Shown: in pieces, positions 1 to 11,300 of the stretch
Numbering within the stretch: the stretch's first letter is position 1
How the letters are laid out: each line of letters starts with the position of its first letter
Assembly (NCBI GenBank): GCA_008694505.1
Contig: VZDJ01000056.1
Span: 62,001-126,000, forward strand
Length of the DNA stretch: 64,000 bases
Direction: 5' to 3'
Origin: Cyanoderma ruficeps
Taxonomy: Eukaryota > Chordata > Aves > Passeriformes > Timaliidae
The notes under the pieces: generated by a model
Told to the model about the DNA's origin: nothing
What the model saw: only the letters and a program-made list of their open reading frames with translations
The model's database searches: none
Position numbers and translations under genes: made by a program

Positions 1-179
1 ATTATTTCATTAAAGTGAAACTTGACTGGCAAAGAAAAGCAGCTTGCTTTCTACTTCTTCTACTTTACATATGTTTGGAGAAGAAGAATATGTCAACAAA
101 TCTGACTTTGTGTGAAGCTGTAAGGATGACAAGTGGGATTGCTGAGCTGAGGGGAGCAGCACAGAGCTGGCAGAAATGC

Positions 180-665
180 TCACTGAGCCAACTTCCATCA
201 CTTCCCAGCAGGCCTGGGAAACTGGAGGTTATCAAATACAAAACAGCCATCTGTAAGAAGGGTGGGAAGGGCAGTTTGGGGAACTGCAGATGTGCCAGCC
301 TGACCTCAGTGTGGGGCAGGTCATGGAGCAGGTCACCCTGAGTGTCAACACAGGACAACCTGGAGATCAGGCCTGGCCAGCCCGGGGTTGGGAAAGGCAG
401 GTCCAACCTGCTCTCCTGCTGTGACAAGGTGACCTGCTTTGGCTGCGGATGTTCCCTGCTGGGACTTCAGCAAAGCCTTTGGCACTGTTTCAGCCCTCTC
501 CTGGAGAACCTGGCTGCTCTGGACGGTGCTCTGTTCCCTGGGTGGGATGGTTTCAAATCCCTGTGGATGTGGCACTTGGGGACATGGGGCAGGGGTGGCC
601 TTGGCAGTGCTGGGGGATTGGTTGGACTCAGTGGCCTGAGAGGGCTTCTCCAACCCAACAAATCT
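180..665 (+). mobile_element. CR1 LINE fragment: part of the reverse transcriptase ORF plus 3' tail
   Basis: The + strand carries degenerate avian CR1 sequence. At about 225-330 it encodes a block like the conserved CR1 'IYKKG..., GN.R..SLTSV' segment of the reverse transcriptase. At 430-500 it has the 'FSKAF.TV' segment (gacttcagcaaagcctttgg at 463-482). From about 565 the sequence jumps to the CR1 3' untranslated tail (ttggcagtgctgggggattgg, then a tract close to ccaacc near 650). The catalytic region normally lying between these blocks is missing, so this copy has an internal deletion and is 5'-truncated. Frames are broken by stops and it cannot be active. The left limit is uncertain and may lie somewhat before 180. 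Family assignment rests on remembered CR1 sequence, not on an alignment. Confidence 0.8.
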
Positions 666-3600
666 GTAACTCCTACACAGACTCAGAACATGAGCCAGTC
701 ACTGCAGGGTTACGAGGGTGGTTTTTATCTACACACTTACTGAACTGCCAACACACAAAAATGTCAAGGATTGTGCTCCAGGCTTACAGCAAGAACCAGG
801 AGAATTCTCCCTGGGACTGAGGCAGCAGCTGAGACACCTCTCCAGCACTACTTCACTTCCATACCCTGCATACACTGCCTCTCTCTGATGGGTGAGAAAT
901 TAGGCATATTAAGCATACTACAAAAATGGACAATGTAATATTGTCAATTATTATTACTTACGCTTTTATTATATATACATATAGATGTAATTAAATAAAT
1001 CTTAATTAAAAGTTCCAAGTGGAATTAGAATCAGTTTCTTAATAAAAGTCTCCAATTTGAGGCATCTGCTACCTCCCAGACATGTCCAGAGCAATTACTG
1101 ATAATTTCATTGTTTAAAAAAACCAAAGAAACTAGTGGATTAATTTGCTTCATCTCCCTGCAATGTGCAACCACATATTACCAGTGAGGCCAGCAATCTG
1201 TTGAATATTCTAATTGTGTAATATTAGGAGAATGCAAAACAGTTGAAATTAACCTAGAAGTCCAATTGTTTTATTACCCTTAAAAAATAGACATTCATTA
1301 TCTGCCAAGCCAGAAAAAGTGAAAGGTTGCTTGCAGGTATTTTACAAAGAAGCAGAGAATGGAATAGCTAAAGAATGAAAATGAAATATTTAAAAATAAT
1401 TAGTATTACTAATATGATTTTGCATGGACAAAATTTTTAAACAGAGCTGTTGAAAAAATGTATACAACTAAATTACTTTTTGAAACAGTGGCCAGCACTG
1501 ACTGAAGCAGCATTTTATCAGAAACTGAAAATTTCTCCCTGCACAAACCTCAGCTTGTAGTACTGTTAAAAAAACCCAAGCTGACAAAAAGGGGAGGAGT
1601 TGCTGTTGCTAGGAAAAGGTCCTGATTTTACAGTCATTTCCCACAATCCAGGGGATGAGTTAATTTCAAGAATTACCTAATAAGAAGAAGCTCTGTCTCC
1701 TCTCTCCCTCTCCAGTTGTGTGGTTAGCCATGACCAAAGCAAAGCATTTCCTCTCCAGGCATTTTAGCAGCACAAACCTGGCAGGTCTTTTCTTCCCTGG
1801 CTCTCATTTTACACTTTCAGTTATTACTTCTAATCCCAAAGGCTGTAATTAGCACCAGTACACTAAATCCACTACCATATTTTAAAACAATAACATATTA
1901 TTCAGGATGTTTGACTATCTACTGTTATTCTTTATTTTTCATTTTTATATTCACACCTTCCTGTTCCTTCAAATCTTGCCAAACTATTAGCAAAGCAAGA
2001 AAAAAAAAAAGCACAATAAAGACAAAATATTGAAAATAAGAGAACTTCAACATTTGAGCTTAAAATGGAAATCTTAAAAAAGATTTGAATTCCAGTAAGG
2101 AGCAAACCCCAAGCTTTTCCATGAGTATGGATTTATCTGTTCCACTGACTAATGGCTAAATGACCAGAGGAGCTGCTGGTTTGGATGCAGAGGCACAAGA
2201 CTTTATCTGTCAGAGAATTTATACTATGAAAGACAGACATTTGATAACCAAAAAAGCAGAAAGCCCCTTTCCTCCTCAGGCCCAGAACCTTATCTTTAGA
2301 ACTACGTGCATATAAAAAGAAAGTATATAACAATAACATCACATGCAAGGAAGGATTCAGTGCTGCCTCTCACCCCAGAAACCCCCCAGTTTACAAGCAG
2401 TCAAGTGTCCCTGTGCATTTTTAGAACTAAAATATGAAGATAATGGGAACATATGCTCACAGAAATCACCCAAATGTTCAAACCAGTTTGCTGCAGATTT
2501 AGTTTGGAACAAAGAAATGAAACATGTTTCTAAATAATGCAAATGCCAAACCCAAACTGCAAGCAACATCCTAAAATAGAACCAAGAAGACCCTCCCAGC
2601 AGAACAGAGCAAATGTTTGAGAAGCTGTTTTAGCAATGAGCATTCTCTGAAATCAGTATTATTTTCATCACTCTTTTAGAATGGACTTTCAACAGTGTAA
2701 TATAAAGACATGAAATTGAAAACAGGCCCTAACAACTGGATAGTACATGCATGAGAACAAATCAGCATTATATTAATCCTGTTAAAAAATTGTTTTGGAC
2801 ACAAAGAGAAGTATGACAATATAATAAGTTTGTGCTGTTACATCTTTAAAGATTTTTCCATAGCATTTCAGAACCAAGGGTACACAGAATAAATTTCTTT
2901 CCTTCTACATTGTGGAAAAGCAGCACGAGTATTACAAAGACAGCAACAAAACCATGCCCAGCATAAAATTTTAGTCAGCACAAGGTGATAAAGCCACTCA
3001 GATTGTCCATGGCAGTCCAGGGGCTCTGTTCTCTGGGAAGCAGGGAGGTTTTAAAGCAGGGCTGTGGTAGAGCAGCAGTAAAACTCCAGGTGGCCAGCAC
3101 AGCCTGAATTCAAAGTGAGCTTAATGAAGCATCGATACTTTATTTTATTTGTTGCAACGGTGAAGCATTTTCATGAGTGGTTCTTCATAAAATTCCTCAG
3201 CCAAATCCATCCTTCTCTCACTTGCCTGCTTTTCCCTGGATCCATGTAATTTATTTCCCTCTTCAGGAAAAATGCATGCAAAGCTGGTTCCCTTTAAGTC
3301 ACATTTACTCACAGAACAATTCACCAAATTTATCTCCTCCCTTTGTCCCAGAAACTTTTCTCTCCATAAACACCAACATATCCACAGCTGAAGTATCCAG
3401 ACACCTTCTTGGGACTCTGCCTTATGATTTATGAGATGGATTTAAACACAAACCACAGAGTGAAGCTTTCTGCATTAAAATCTCATTTCATAAGCATCAT
3501 TTCCAGTAAAACTTCTGCCTCACTCAAAAATAAATATTCTGTATAAACAGGCCCAAATGCCCAGGGAGGAAGAATTGCTACGCATCTGTTTTACACCAAC

Positions 3601-6600
3601 CATCTCCTTTTAAAATGTGGAAGTTAAAACCAGTCAAACTGTGATCTTAGCTCCTAATTATAGATTTCCACTTGAAATAGATCCAGAGTCTCTACCTAGT
3701 CCAGAGAATGCAGACCAGAAGTCGCCCGTGGAACTAAGTGGGTAACAGAGAGGAGCAGGATGGCAGCTGCTGCAGCAGCTGGTATGGCCAGACACTTCCA
3801 ACACAACGGCTGAAACTCAAATAGCAAAAATCTTTAGGCCAAATGTGGGCATTCCACATAGGAATAAACCTCTCCAAAAGTTAATTTCTTGCACGTAACT
3901 TTGCCTTTACAAGAGTAACAAAGCCCTGATTTGAATGTGTAATTTTAAGTGACAGTTGCAACCTGAGTTCTGCTCTCCAGAGCTGTGCCTCCCCACACCA
4001 CGAGCACTCCTTTGGCACAGGGTACACCCCACTGCTTTGTGCTTCAGTACCTGTGGTGCTCTCTGCCATAAACGAGGAGGTGCATTTAATTAAAGCTCTG
4101 ATGTGTGCATTGTATTATCTCAAATTACCCCACAAAATGCTCTCCATTAACTTCTCAACATGCAGAACTGGCCATATGTACTTCACACAAGCCATGGTTT
4201 AGCATTTTTCTCCACCCCCCCCCAATACAATATTCCCCACTGGAGCGAGAACATTTGAGCAGAAGTTTATTATTAGTACAGTTTGAACTAGAACCTAGTC
4301 CTTATTGCCATGTCTGGTTTGTGCTGTCTAGTAAACAGAAGTCAATTACGTTAAGAACTTACACAAATCCCCGAATTCAATAAGCACAATAACATTAACA
4401 AACCAATCTACCTTCAAATATACCCTGCCAAGAGTTCAAAGCCATTATGATGGACAACAGCATTCACAGGCAGTGACAAAAGCTTTGATCCGGGAAAGAA
4501 ATATTGACCAACGTGCTTTACTTCCAATGCACTCTCAATTCAGCTGTTTCTGTTCAAAACAAATGAAACCTTTGAATGTACATCAAAGTAATGTCCCAGG
4601 TAATTCATCTGACTGAAGTTAAATATCATTGCAAGGAAAATCCAGACACCATTTGCATGTGTCTCAGAAGCAAACCCTAACAAAGCAGTCACTTATTCTG
4701 TAATATTCTGCGGTGAGAGTGCCAGCAATAGCAGCCTGAGCCAAAGAGTCTGAGAGCCACTGAGGGTGGGCAGAGCTGCACAGGCAGGTACCCCTGAGCG
4801 CCCTGCAAGCCTGCAGCTGCTCCCTGCTCCAGGCCCTGATCCCGAAATCACACAACAACCCCAGCACGCATCCCCTGGACACTGCCAAGCTGCAGTTCTC
4901 ACTAAGCCACCCCATAAAAGGCATTAACAAAAAGGCTTTTTGAAAAGGGCATTTTGACCCACACTCGTAGATGCCATCAGTAGCAGCAGAGAGCGGGGAG
5001 TGAAAGACGAGAGGTTATTTTCTCTCCACTGAAGCAGAATGCAGGAATGAAGGCACTGTCTCTTCTGACATGGAGATGGACAGCAGCGAGATGGAAACAG
5101 AGCGAAACAACAAGCCACCCATTTTAGGCAATAACACTTCCAACGGGGTTAAGAACTAAGAATATCCCTTGGGGAAGAGCTTATTTGAGACTTATCTTCA
5201 GCTTCCAAGGAGCACAAGGAAGGTTAAGCAGCTCTCCCATCACCTTTGTCTAACAGTGTCAGCATATTGACCATCAGACACCAGCATGTCCAGAGGGATC
5301 CACCCTGCCTCAGTACCAGTCAATGCCTCATGAACCCCCCTGCTAAAGGCAAAGCTGTATTTTATTGCCATTATTTAGCAAAAGCAACAAGGGGACTGGC
5401 AGCACCAACAGAACCTGGTACAGCTTACAAGTGTTCACTTCTATCTCAGGTAAAGTCAGCCAGCATCACTCGCTGCTAATCTGTTAATCATTACCCAGCA
5501 TATGTTTATTCAGCAACAACTCTTTAAAAAATGGGTATTATTACAAGATGACTATGGGTGATAATTTGAGGCTCGTGGCTCAAACCAGCCCAAGTTTTAG
5601 AATTTTTGAAGTTCTTTTATGGCTAGTTCTTCTTTTTGATGTGTCAGCATTAAACACATGAACATCAGAAAATGTCCTGTATGCTTCAAAAGGATGTTTT
5701 GTTTCTTACATGGGCTAAACTAACAATTTTAATGTCACTGTGGTGCCTATGGGATGGATCACTTAACAAAATCTGTGAAGGTCTGCCTCCCACTGCAGAC
5801 TTTGTCCTGTCCCTGCTATGTAAACTTTTACACAATATGATAAGCTTGAAAAATTTGTGGAGTTTCTCAATGCAGTTGTAGTAGAATTTGACCTCAACTA
5901 TTTACAATTTATTTAGATACACCATTCAGCAGCAGAAATCCTCTTAATTTAGCACACCCACACTATATATGACATGTACTAAAGATAGCAAGATATTAGC
6001 ACACATTCTACTGTCTATATGACATGCCCTTCAGACACTGCTAAGTTTAAAAAGAAAGATTTAGTGTCTGCAACAGAAAAACCCTGATTTGCACGCACAG
6101 CTGAAGCAGCATTTGATACAAGGCAAGAATCCTTGGTGTCCTGTGCCAGCCATCCTCCTCTTTCACCTCTTCAGCTGTTGTGTCGGGCCTGTCCCAGGAA
6201 GGGGTGAGAGAACGGCACTGCTGCTGAGAAATCTGCTTGCTGGCAGTCAGGATCTGGCAGAGATGAGCATTGATTTCCTCTTCCCACAAGTCAGGTCTTG
6301 GTGGATAAAACTCTTCTTTCCCCTCTTACATTTCATATATGATAGAAACACAAACTACTTTGAAGATGCTTAACAAAATCCTGTTTAATGAGTCAATGTT
6401 TCAGGCCCGTAAATTTCATACCTAGAACAAAACAGTCTCACCTCAGATCAAATAAACCTGATAAAGCCTATCACTTGACTCATTTTAAGGTTTTGCCCCT
6501 GCACTATTTGAAATGCTGACAAGTATGACACAGTACAGAGAGCTAGGAAAAACCTTTGAGCAGACCAGTCTTTCCCAGTATGCCTGTGAGGGAAATTAAG

Positions 6601-7970
6601 AATCATCATAAGCAAAGAGCATGCAGAGGGTCCATGCAGCAGAAATGACAACAAAACCATCTTTCTTTACTGGACACTGCACTCAGTAAAGTTTCAGAGC
6701 ACTAACAACTGTGTTCATTTAGACCATGTTTTAACTTCTGTAGCAAATGAATTTTGTACAAAAGGATCTATTTAGAACAACTGAAGGATTTCATTTCAAT
6801 TGCTTATAATATATTGTTTTTATCTAATGAGTTGTGCTTTCAAACTGATGTGCTTTTCACTGATGAACATGAAGTACTTTGCTGTCTCTCTAGGATTTAA
6901 GAAATAGTTGGCCCAAATTATCTTCTTTTAAAATTACAAAAGGGCTGTTCAACTTCCAGTGGTTGATTGACTTCCCTCTGTAGTTACAGACAAAATTCAC
7001 AAAATTACAGTGGCATACTTTAAAAAGCCAATCCAAAAGGAGGATGAGAGAAGCAGAGGCTTCCACTTGTAAAGGCTTTTACAAGTCTGATCAGAGAAAC
7101 CTCTCATTGATCTAACGGAATCTGGAAGTATATATAATATAAAAGTCCCACTCCATTTTAATCTGCACAAACACTACACTTTGACTGCCAACTTTGCTGT
7201 GCCAAGTCTAAAAACAAAAAAACAAACAACCAAAAAATGAATGAAATGAAGAATGAAACCATACCAGTTTTCTCTATGGGAAAACAATGTAATTTCGAAA
7301 TGTTAAGTGCAAATGGCCATGGGAAACTCTCAGCAGGTAGGAAAGAAAAGGATGAGAACACAGCACTTGTTCCTGCTCCCAGTGAAGCTCAGGGTGTTGT
7401 TACCCAGCCAGTGAGAGCAGGAATTGGCCTTGAGCATTGTGCACACAGCAGGAGAGAGGTGGTGTAACTCACTGGAACAGGAGCACTGCTCACCTTTCTG
7501 TAATCACAGGCATCCTCATAAAAGGGAGATTTTATCCTCTGCTGCACACCCAAGGTTTATATCAGAGTGTACAGAACACAGTGTTTAAGGAAACCAAATA
7601 ATAGGAGATTTTTTGTTGGAAGTATGGTGCTTGGTGGAAAAGACAGTGTTGTAGATGATGCTTGGATTCAAGGCGATGTGTTCAAACACAGAAGGTATTT
7701 GCAAACATACTCAAAGACATACTCATACACATAAATCTTCACTCTTGTAGAAACAAGACCCCAAAGATTACTCATAACCTTTAAATCAGCTAAAGAGCTG
7801 ACAGATGCTTTTTCTCATTCACAAACTTCCTTCCTTTTACATTTCCTCCCCATTATGCTGAGTCTATACATTTTTACAGTTCTTTCTCTGTCAGGGAGGA
7901 ATGAAGCGTAGGCTTTCAATAGAACTTCTGACTCACCTCACTGATGACAATAAAAGAGTAACACAGGTAG
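666..7970. other. Non-coding stretch, nothing recognised
   Basis: AT-rich sequence with short homopolymer runs. No ORF here combines useful length with good splice signals, and I see no repeat I can name. A C-run interrupts 4216-4224. If the minus-strand gene at 8.1-14.1 kb has a longer 3' UTR, part of it would fall in the right end of this interval. Confidence 0.5.
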
Positions 7971-7991
7971 CAAGTCCTGCCTTAGAAATCC

Positions 7992-7997
7992 TTTACT
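7992..7997 (-). terminator. Possible variant poly(A) signal (AGTAAA) after the minus-strand gene
   Basis: On the minus strand AGTAAA lies about 105 bases after the TGA stop at 8106-8104. It is followed by a U/GU-containing stretch (ttgctacctgtgttactc). AGTAAA is a less efficient variant of AATAAA. It is the nearest candidate I can see for the 3' end of the predicted gene, but six-base signals arise often by chance. Confidence 0.25.
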
Positions 7998-8103
7998 GCG
8001 CACAGAGAAGAGGAGCAGTTTCTGGGCTGTGCAGGTCATGTTGCAGCTTCCTTTGGGTGCAGCACTGCCAGCTCCCAGAACCACCAACACTCTTCACTGC
8101 CTT

Positions 8104-8352
8104 TCACTTAGAGTTGGGCTTGAGTATCCCTGTGGGATCAGGAATATTCTGTGACAGTGTCTGTGATGGAGACGCAGCTTGGCTTAGCTGGGGTTGCACG
8201 TGAAGCTGCTCAAACACAACAGAACGTGAGCCTAAAATACACAACTTGGGTAACTCTTGGTCATCTACAGGCTCTTTCTTCATCATGGCAAAGTTCACAG
8301 ATCTTTCCACAGTGGAAAAATGTCTTTTAGGACAGGGGTAGAAGCCCAGTTG
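8104..8352 (-). CDS. Predicted terminal coding exon of the unknown gene
   Basis: On the minus strand a strong acceptor (pyrimidine-rich gccctttgttttcag) opens onto 82 codons in phase 0, ending at TGA 8106-8104. The peptide starts QLGFYPCPKRHF, passes an acidic MKKEPVDDQEL segment, and ends in a Q/S/P-rich tail GILKPNSK. The composition (mixed charge, few rare residues) is more protein-like than most chance ORFs nearby. Exon 10 before it ends in phase 0, as required. No domain is recognised. This is one of the best-supported exons of the model. Confidence 0.5.
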   Translation of the reverse strand, partial: QLGFYPCPKRHFSTVERSVNFAMMKKEPVDDQELPKLCILGSRSVVFEQLHVQPQLSQAASPSQTLSQNIPDPTGILKPNSK

Positions 8353-11300
8353 CTGAAAACAAAGGGCACCATATTGTGCAATGAAAATGTGATATCGTGG
8401 AAAGACATATTTTGAAAATCTCAACCAAAGACAGTGAGAAATGGTCTTGTGTAACATGCTGCACTGTGGTAGGAAAACCTGGGATATTTTTCTTCTAGGC
8501 TAACCTAATCAAAACCATCTTAATGACTTTTTAATAACAAAAAAAGGATCCAAGTTTGCATCATGTTGTCATCATTTGGGACAAGTTCCATTAAGTCCGA
8601 GTGATCCTCTGTTCTCTCTCACTTCTCAAGGCATTAATGGCTAGTCTTAACAGGAGACTATCAGCTGTAAAGTCCCATTCTCTCAAATCTAAGAGTATTA
8701 AAATCAGCTCCTTCTTGATACCAGTTTCTACTAAATCCTTGACATCACTGGTATCTTCTAAACAAGAACTCACAGAGTAAAACAGAAGAAAAGAAAATAT
8801 AAACAAAAATAATGAACTTTCTTTCATGAATGCAAGAACAGCTGAGATTATCTAACATTTAACACCTTGAGAAAAGGTAACTTTGAAGCATGAGAATCAC
8901 CCCAGACACTTCTAGAATGGAAATTCAACAGCCGATTCACAGCACATTACGATAATGAAGACCCACACAGAAAGAAAAATGAAGATAATTTTATTCCTGA
9001 TTGAGAACACAGAGTGATGTTAGATTGAGAGAAAACCTATTCTTAGGCTGCAACATGACCAGAGCCTCTGGGATTTATGCAGGCCTGTTCTCTGTACTCA
9101 GATCCCTGGGAACTGCAGCTGGATCAGGAACACTGCTGTCCCTCCCATTTGAAGGATGACTTCCTGAGCACAACCCCCAAACAAGGAGGGAAACCCTGTC
9201 TCTGGTACTATCTTTAAAGGCAGGACAGCTTCCAACTGAATCATCCACTGCTTCCCATTGATGTACCCTTGGAATTCTGTGCAGGTACTGACATGGTCTG
9301 TCCATGACAACTGCAGGATCTCTCCTGTAACCATTCCTACTCCAGGCTACTAAAAAACATTCCTGCACTCGAGTTAAACCCAGTTCAGCTGCCACTGCCA
9401 TTTCTAACTCTCCGTGTGATCTGAGATGGAGCTGGGTTCATTCTGCCATAAAGGTGGGGAGTGAAAATGAAATTGAAAACAAACTGTGAGCGCTCCTGTA
9501 GTGCAGAGTCAGGGCTGGCTGCAAACGTTCCCTGCGACAGAAAACCCATCAGCTCTGCATCCTTGCTGCCCTTGCCTTGTGTGGGGATGACTGGAAAGGT
9601 CATGGATATATTAACAAACAGAAGGAAGCTGGTTTTCTTTTTCTGTGTTCATGACACATCCATCCATCCTTGTTAATCTGGTGAGTTTTAGGGGTGACTG
9701 GAATTTTTTTGACTAAATAATGCAAGCATCCCTCAAAACAAGCTTAGGATTCTTTTTCTATGGCCATACCCTGTATGCAGCGATGATGTGAATGGAAGTC
9801 AGATCAAAACTGTGGCATTTTGTTTGTGCTTGCACAGCAGAAGGCAACTGGGAATTGTGTCCTTTGTTTATAAGCACAAGTTTAACTGGGATGACATTGA
9901 ACTACTGAATCAATCTGATTAACAGATATAATACATCAATTTCCGGTAGTAAAGACTATCAAAGCCATCATTCTCATTTTCTTCTTCTCTCACAGGGACC
10001 AAATGGTTTGATTTTTTTTATCATACCAAAGCTTGTCTTTTTTACTTTATTTTTATTAAAGACATCTCTACAATTATTTCATGAGAACGATTCTAGTCTT
10101 TTGTCTATTGTAAGGAAGCAAAAGGATTTATTTAGCTAAATTTGCATTCCCCTTTAATGTAATACTGGGGCTTTGTGCTACAGTGGATTAAAGCAGCATC
10201 TGTTCTTCTCTGGAAACCTGGAGTCAAATCACAGCAGTGCAGTGAAGTTGCCATCTCTGTCTGTACCCTAAATGGAACCTAAATAAAATTCAAATGGATT
10301 CCCAGAAGACACAAGAAGGACTATGTAAGTAAAACATTTTTGATTAATAAGCCTTGCTAAAAAAGTCCATGATCAGTGACTGGTTTTGCATAACAAAGAT
10401 GCATGAATTAAACAAAACCCGGATTTACATAATTTTTGACATAAAATGGCAATATACAAGATACTAAAACTGAATTTCCAAACACAGGGCTGATTCTGCT
10501 CTTGTAACTACACAGCCTTCCGAGCCAGCAGAAATAAAGCAGCAAACTCAGGAATATGAATTTGGCTTGTGGCCCATACCCTGTTTAAATACAAATGACA
10601 TCTAAACAAAGCATGGTTCACAAAAGCAATGCATCAACACGCTTTCCCCTAACTCATGAGCCACCTCCTCAGGATTCCAGTTGCTCTGTGGATCAGGCAG
10701 TGTCTGGGTTAGGGGCACATCCTCACAAATTTAATATAACAAACAGAGCAATCTGGGCTCCACCTTGGTTACGGTTTCTGAGATCTCCTGCAGTTCTGTT
10801 ATTAAATAAACATAAAAAGAAATAGTTGATTGACAGCTGCAGTGATTAAAATATGCCTGACTCTGAAATTAATGATAAAATTACCATCGGGTCTAACAGA
10901 GGAAGAACCATGTAAATGCTAAAAGAGAAAAAAAATCGCATCCTGAAAGACCTCTATGAATTATGGCAAATCCTTGCAATGAAAAGCTGCAACAACCCAG
11001 ACTCAGGCTGTGGTGCTTCACAACTTTTTTTTTTTTTTTTTAAAAATNTTTTTTTTTTTTTTCAAAAATTCAGTATTCAAAACCACAGTACCTTAAACTC
11101 TCCTTTGCACCACTCAGAATCCTGCAGGAACTGGAAGGCCAATGGCTTGCTCAGAAAGCAACTCCTCACTTCCAGCACTTGTGCCCCAAGGTCTTTCTGG
11201 ACTTTAGAGACCAGTGGTGTTAAACACCAAGGAACTCGAGTGAAATACATGAGCAGCTGTTTAATACCTACAGGTAATGTCCACAAGTGCTGGCATCCAC

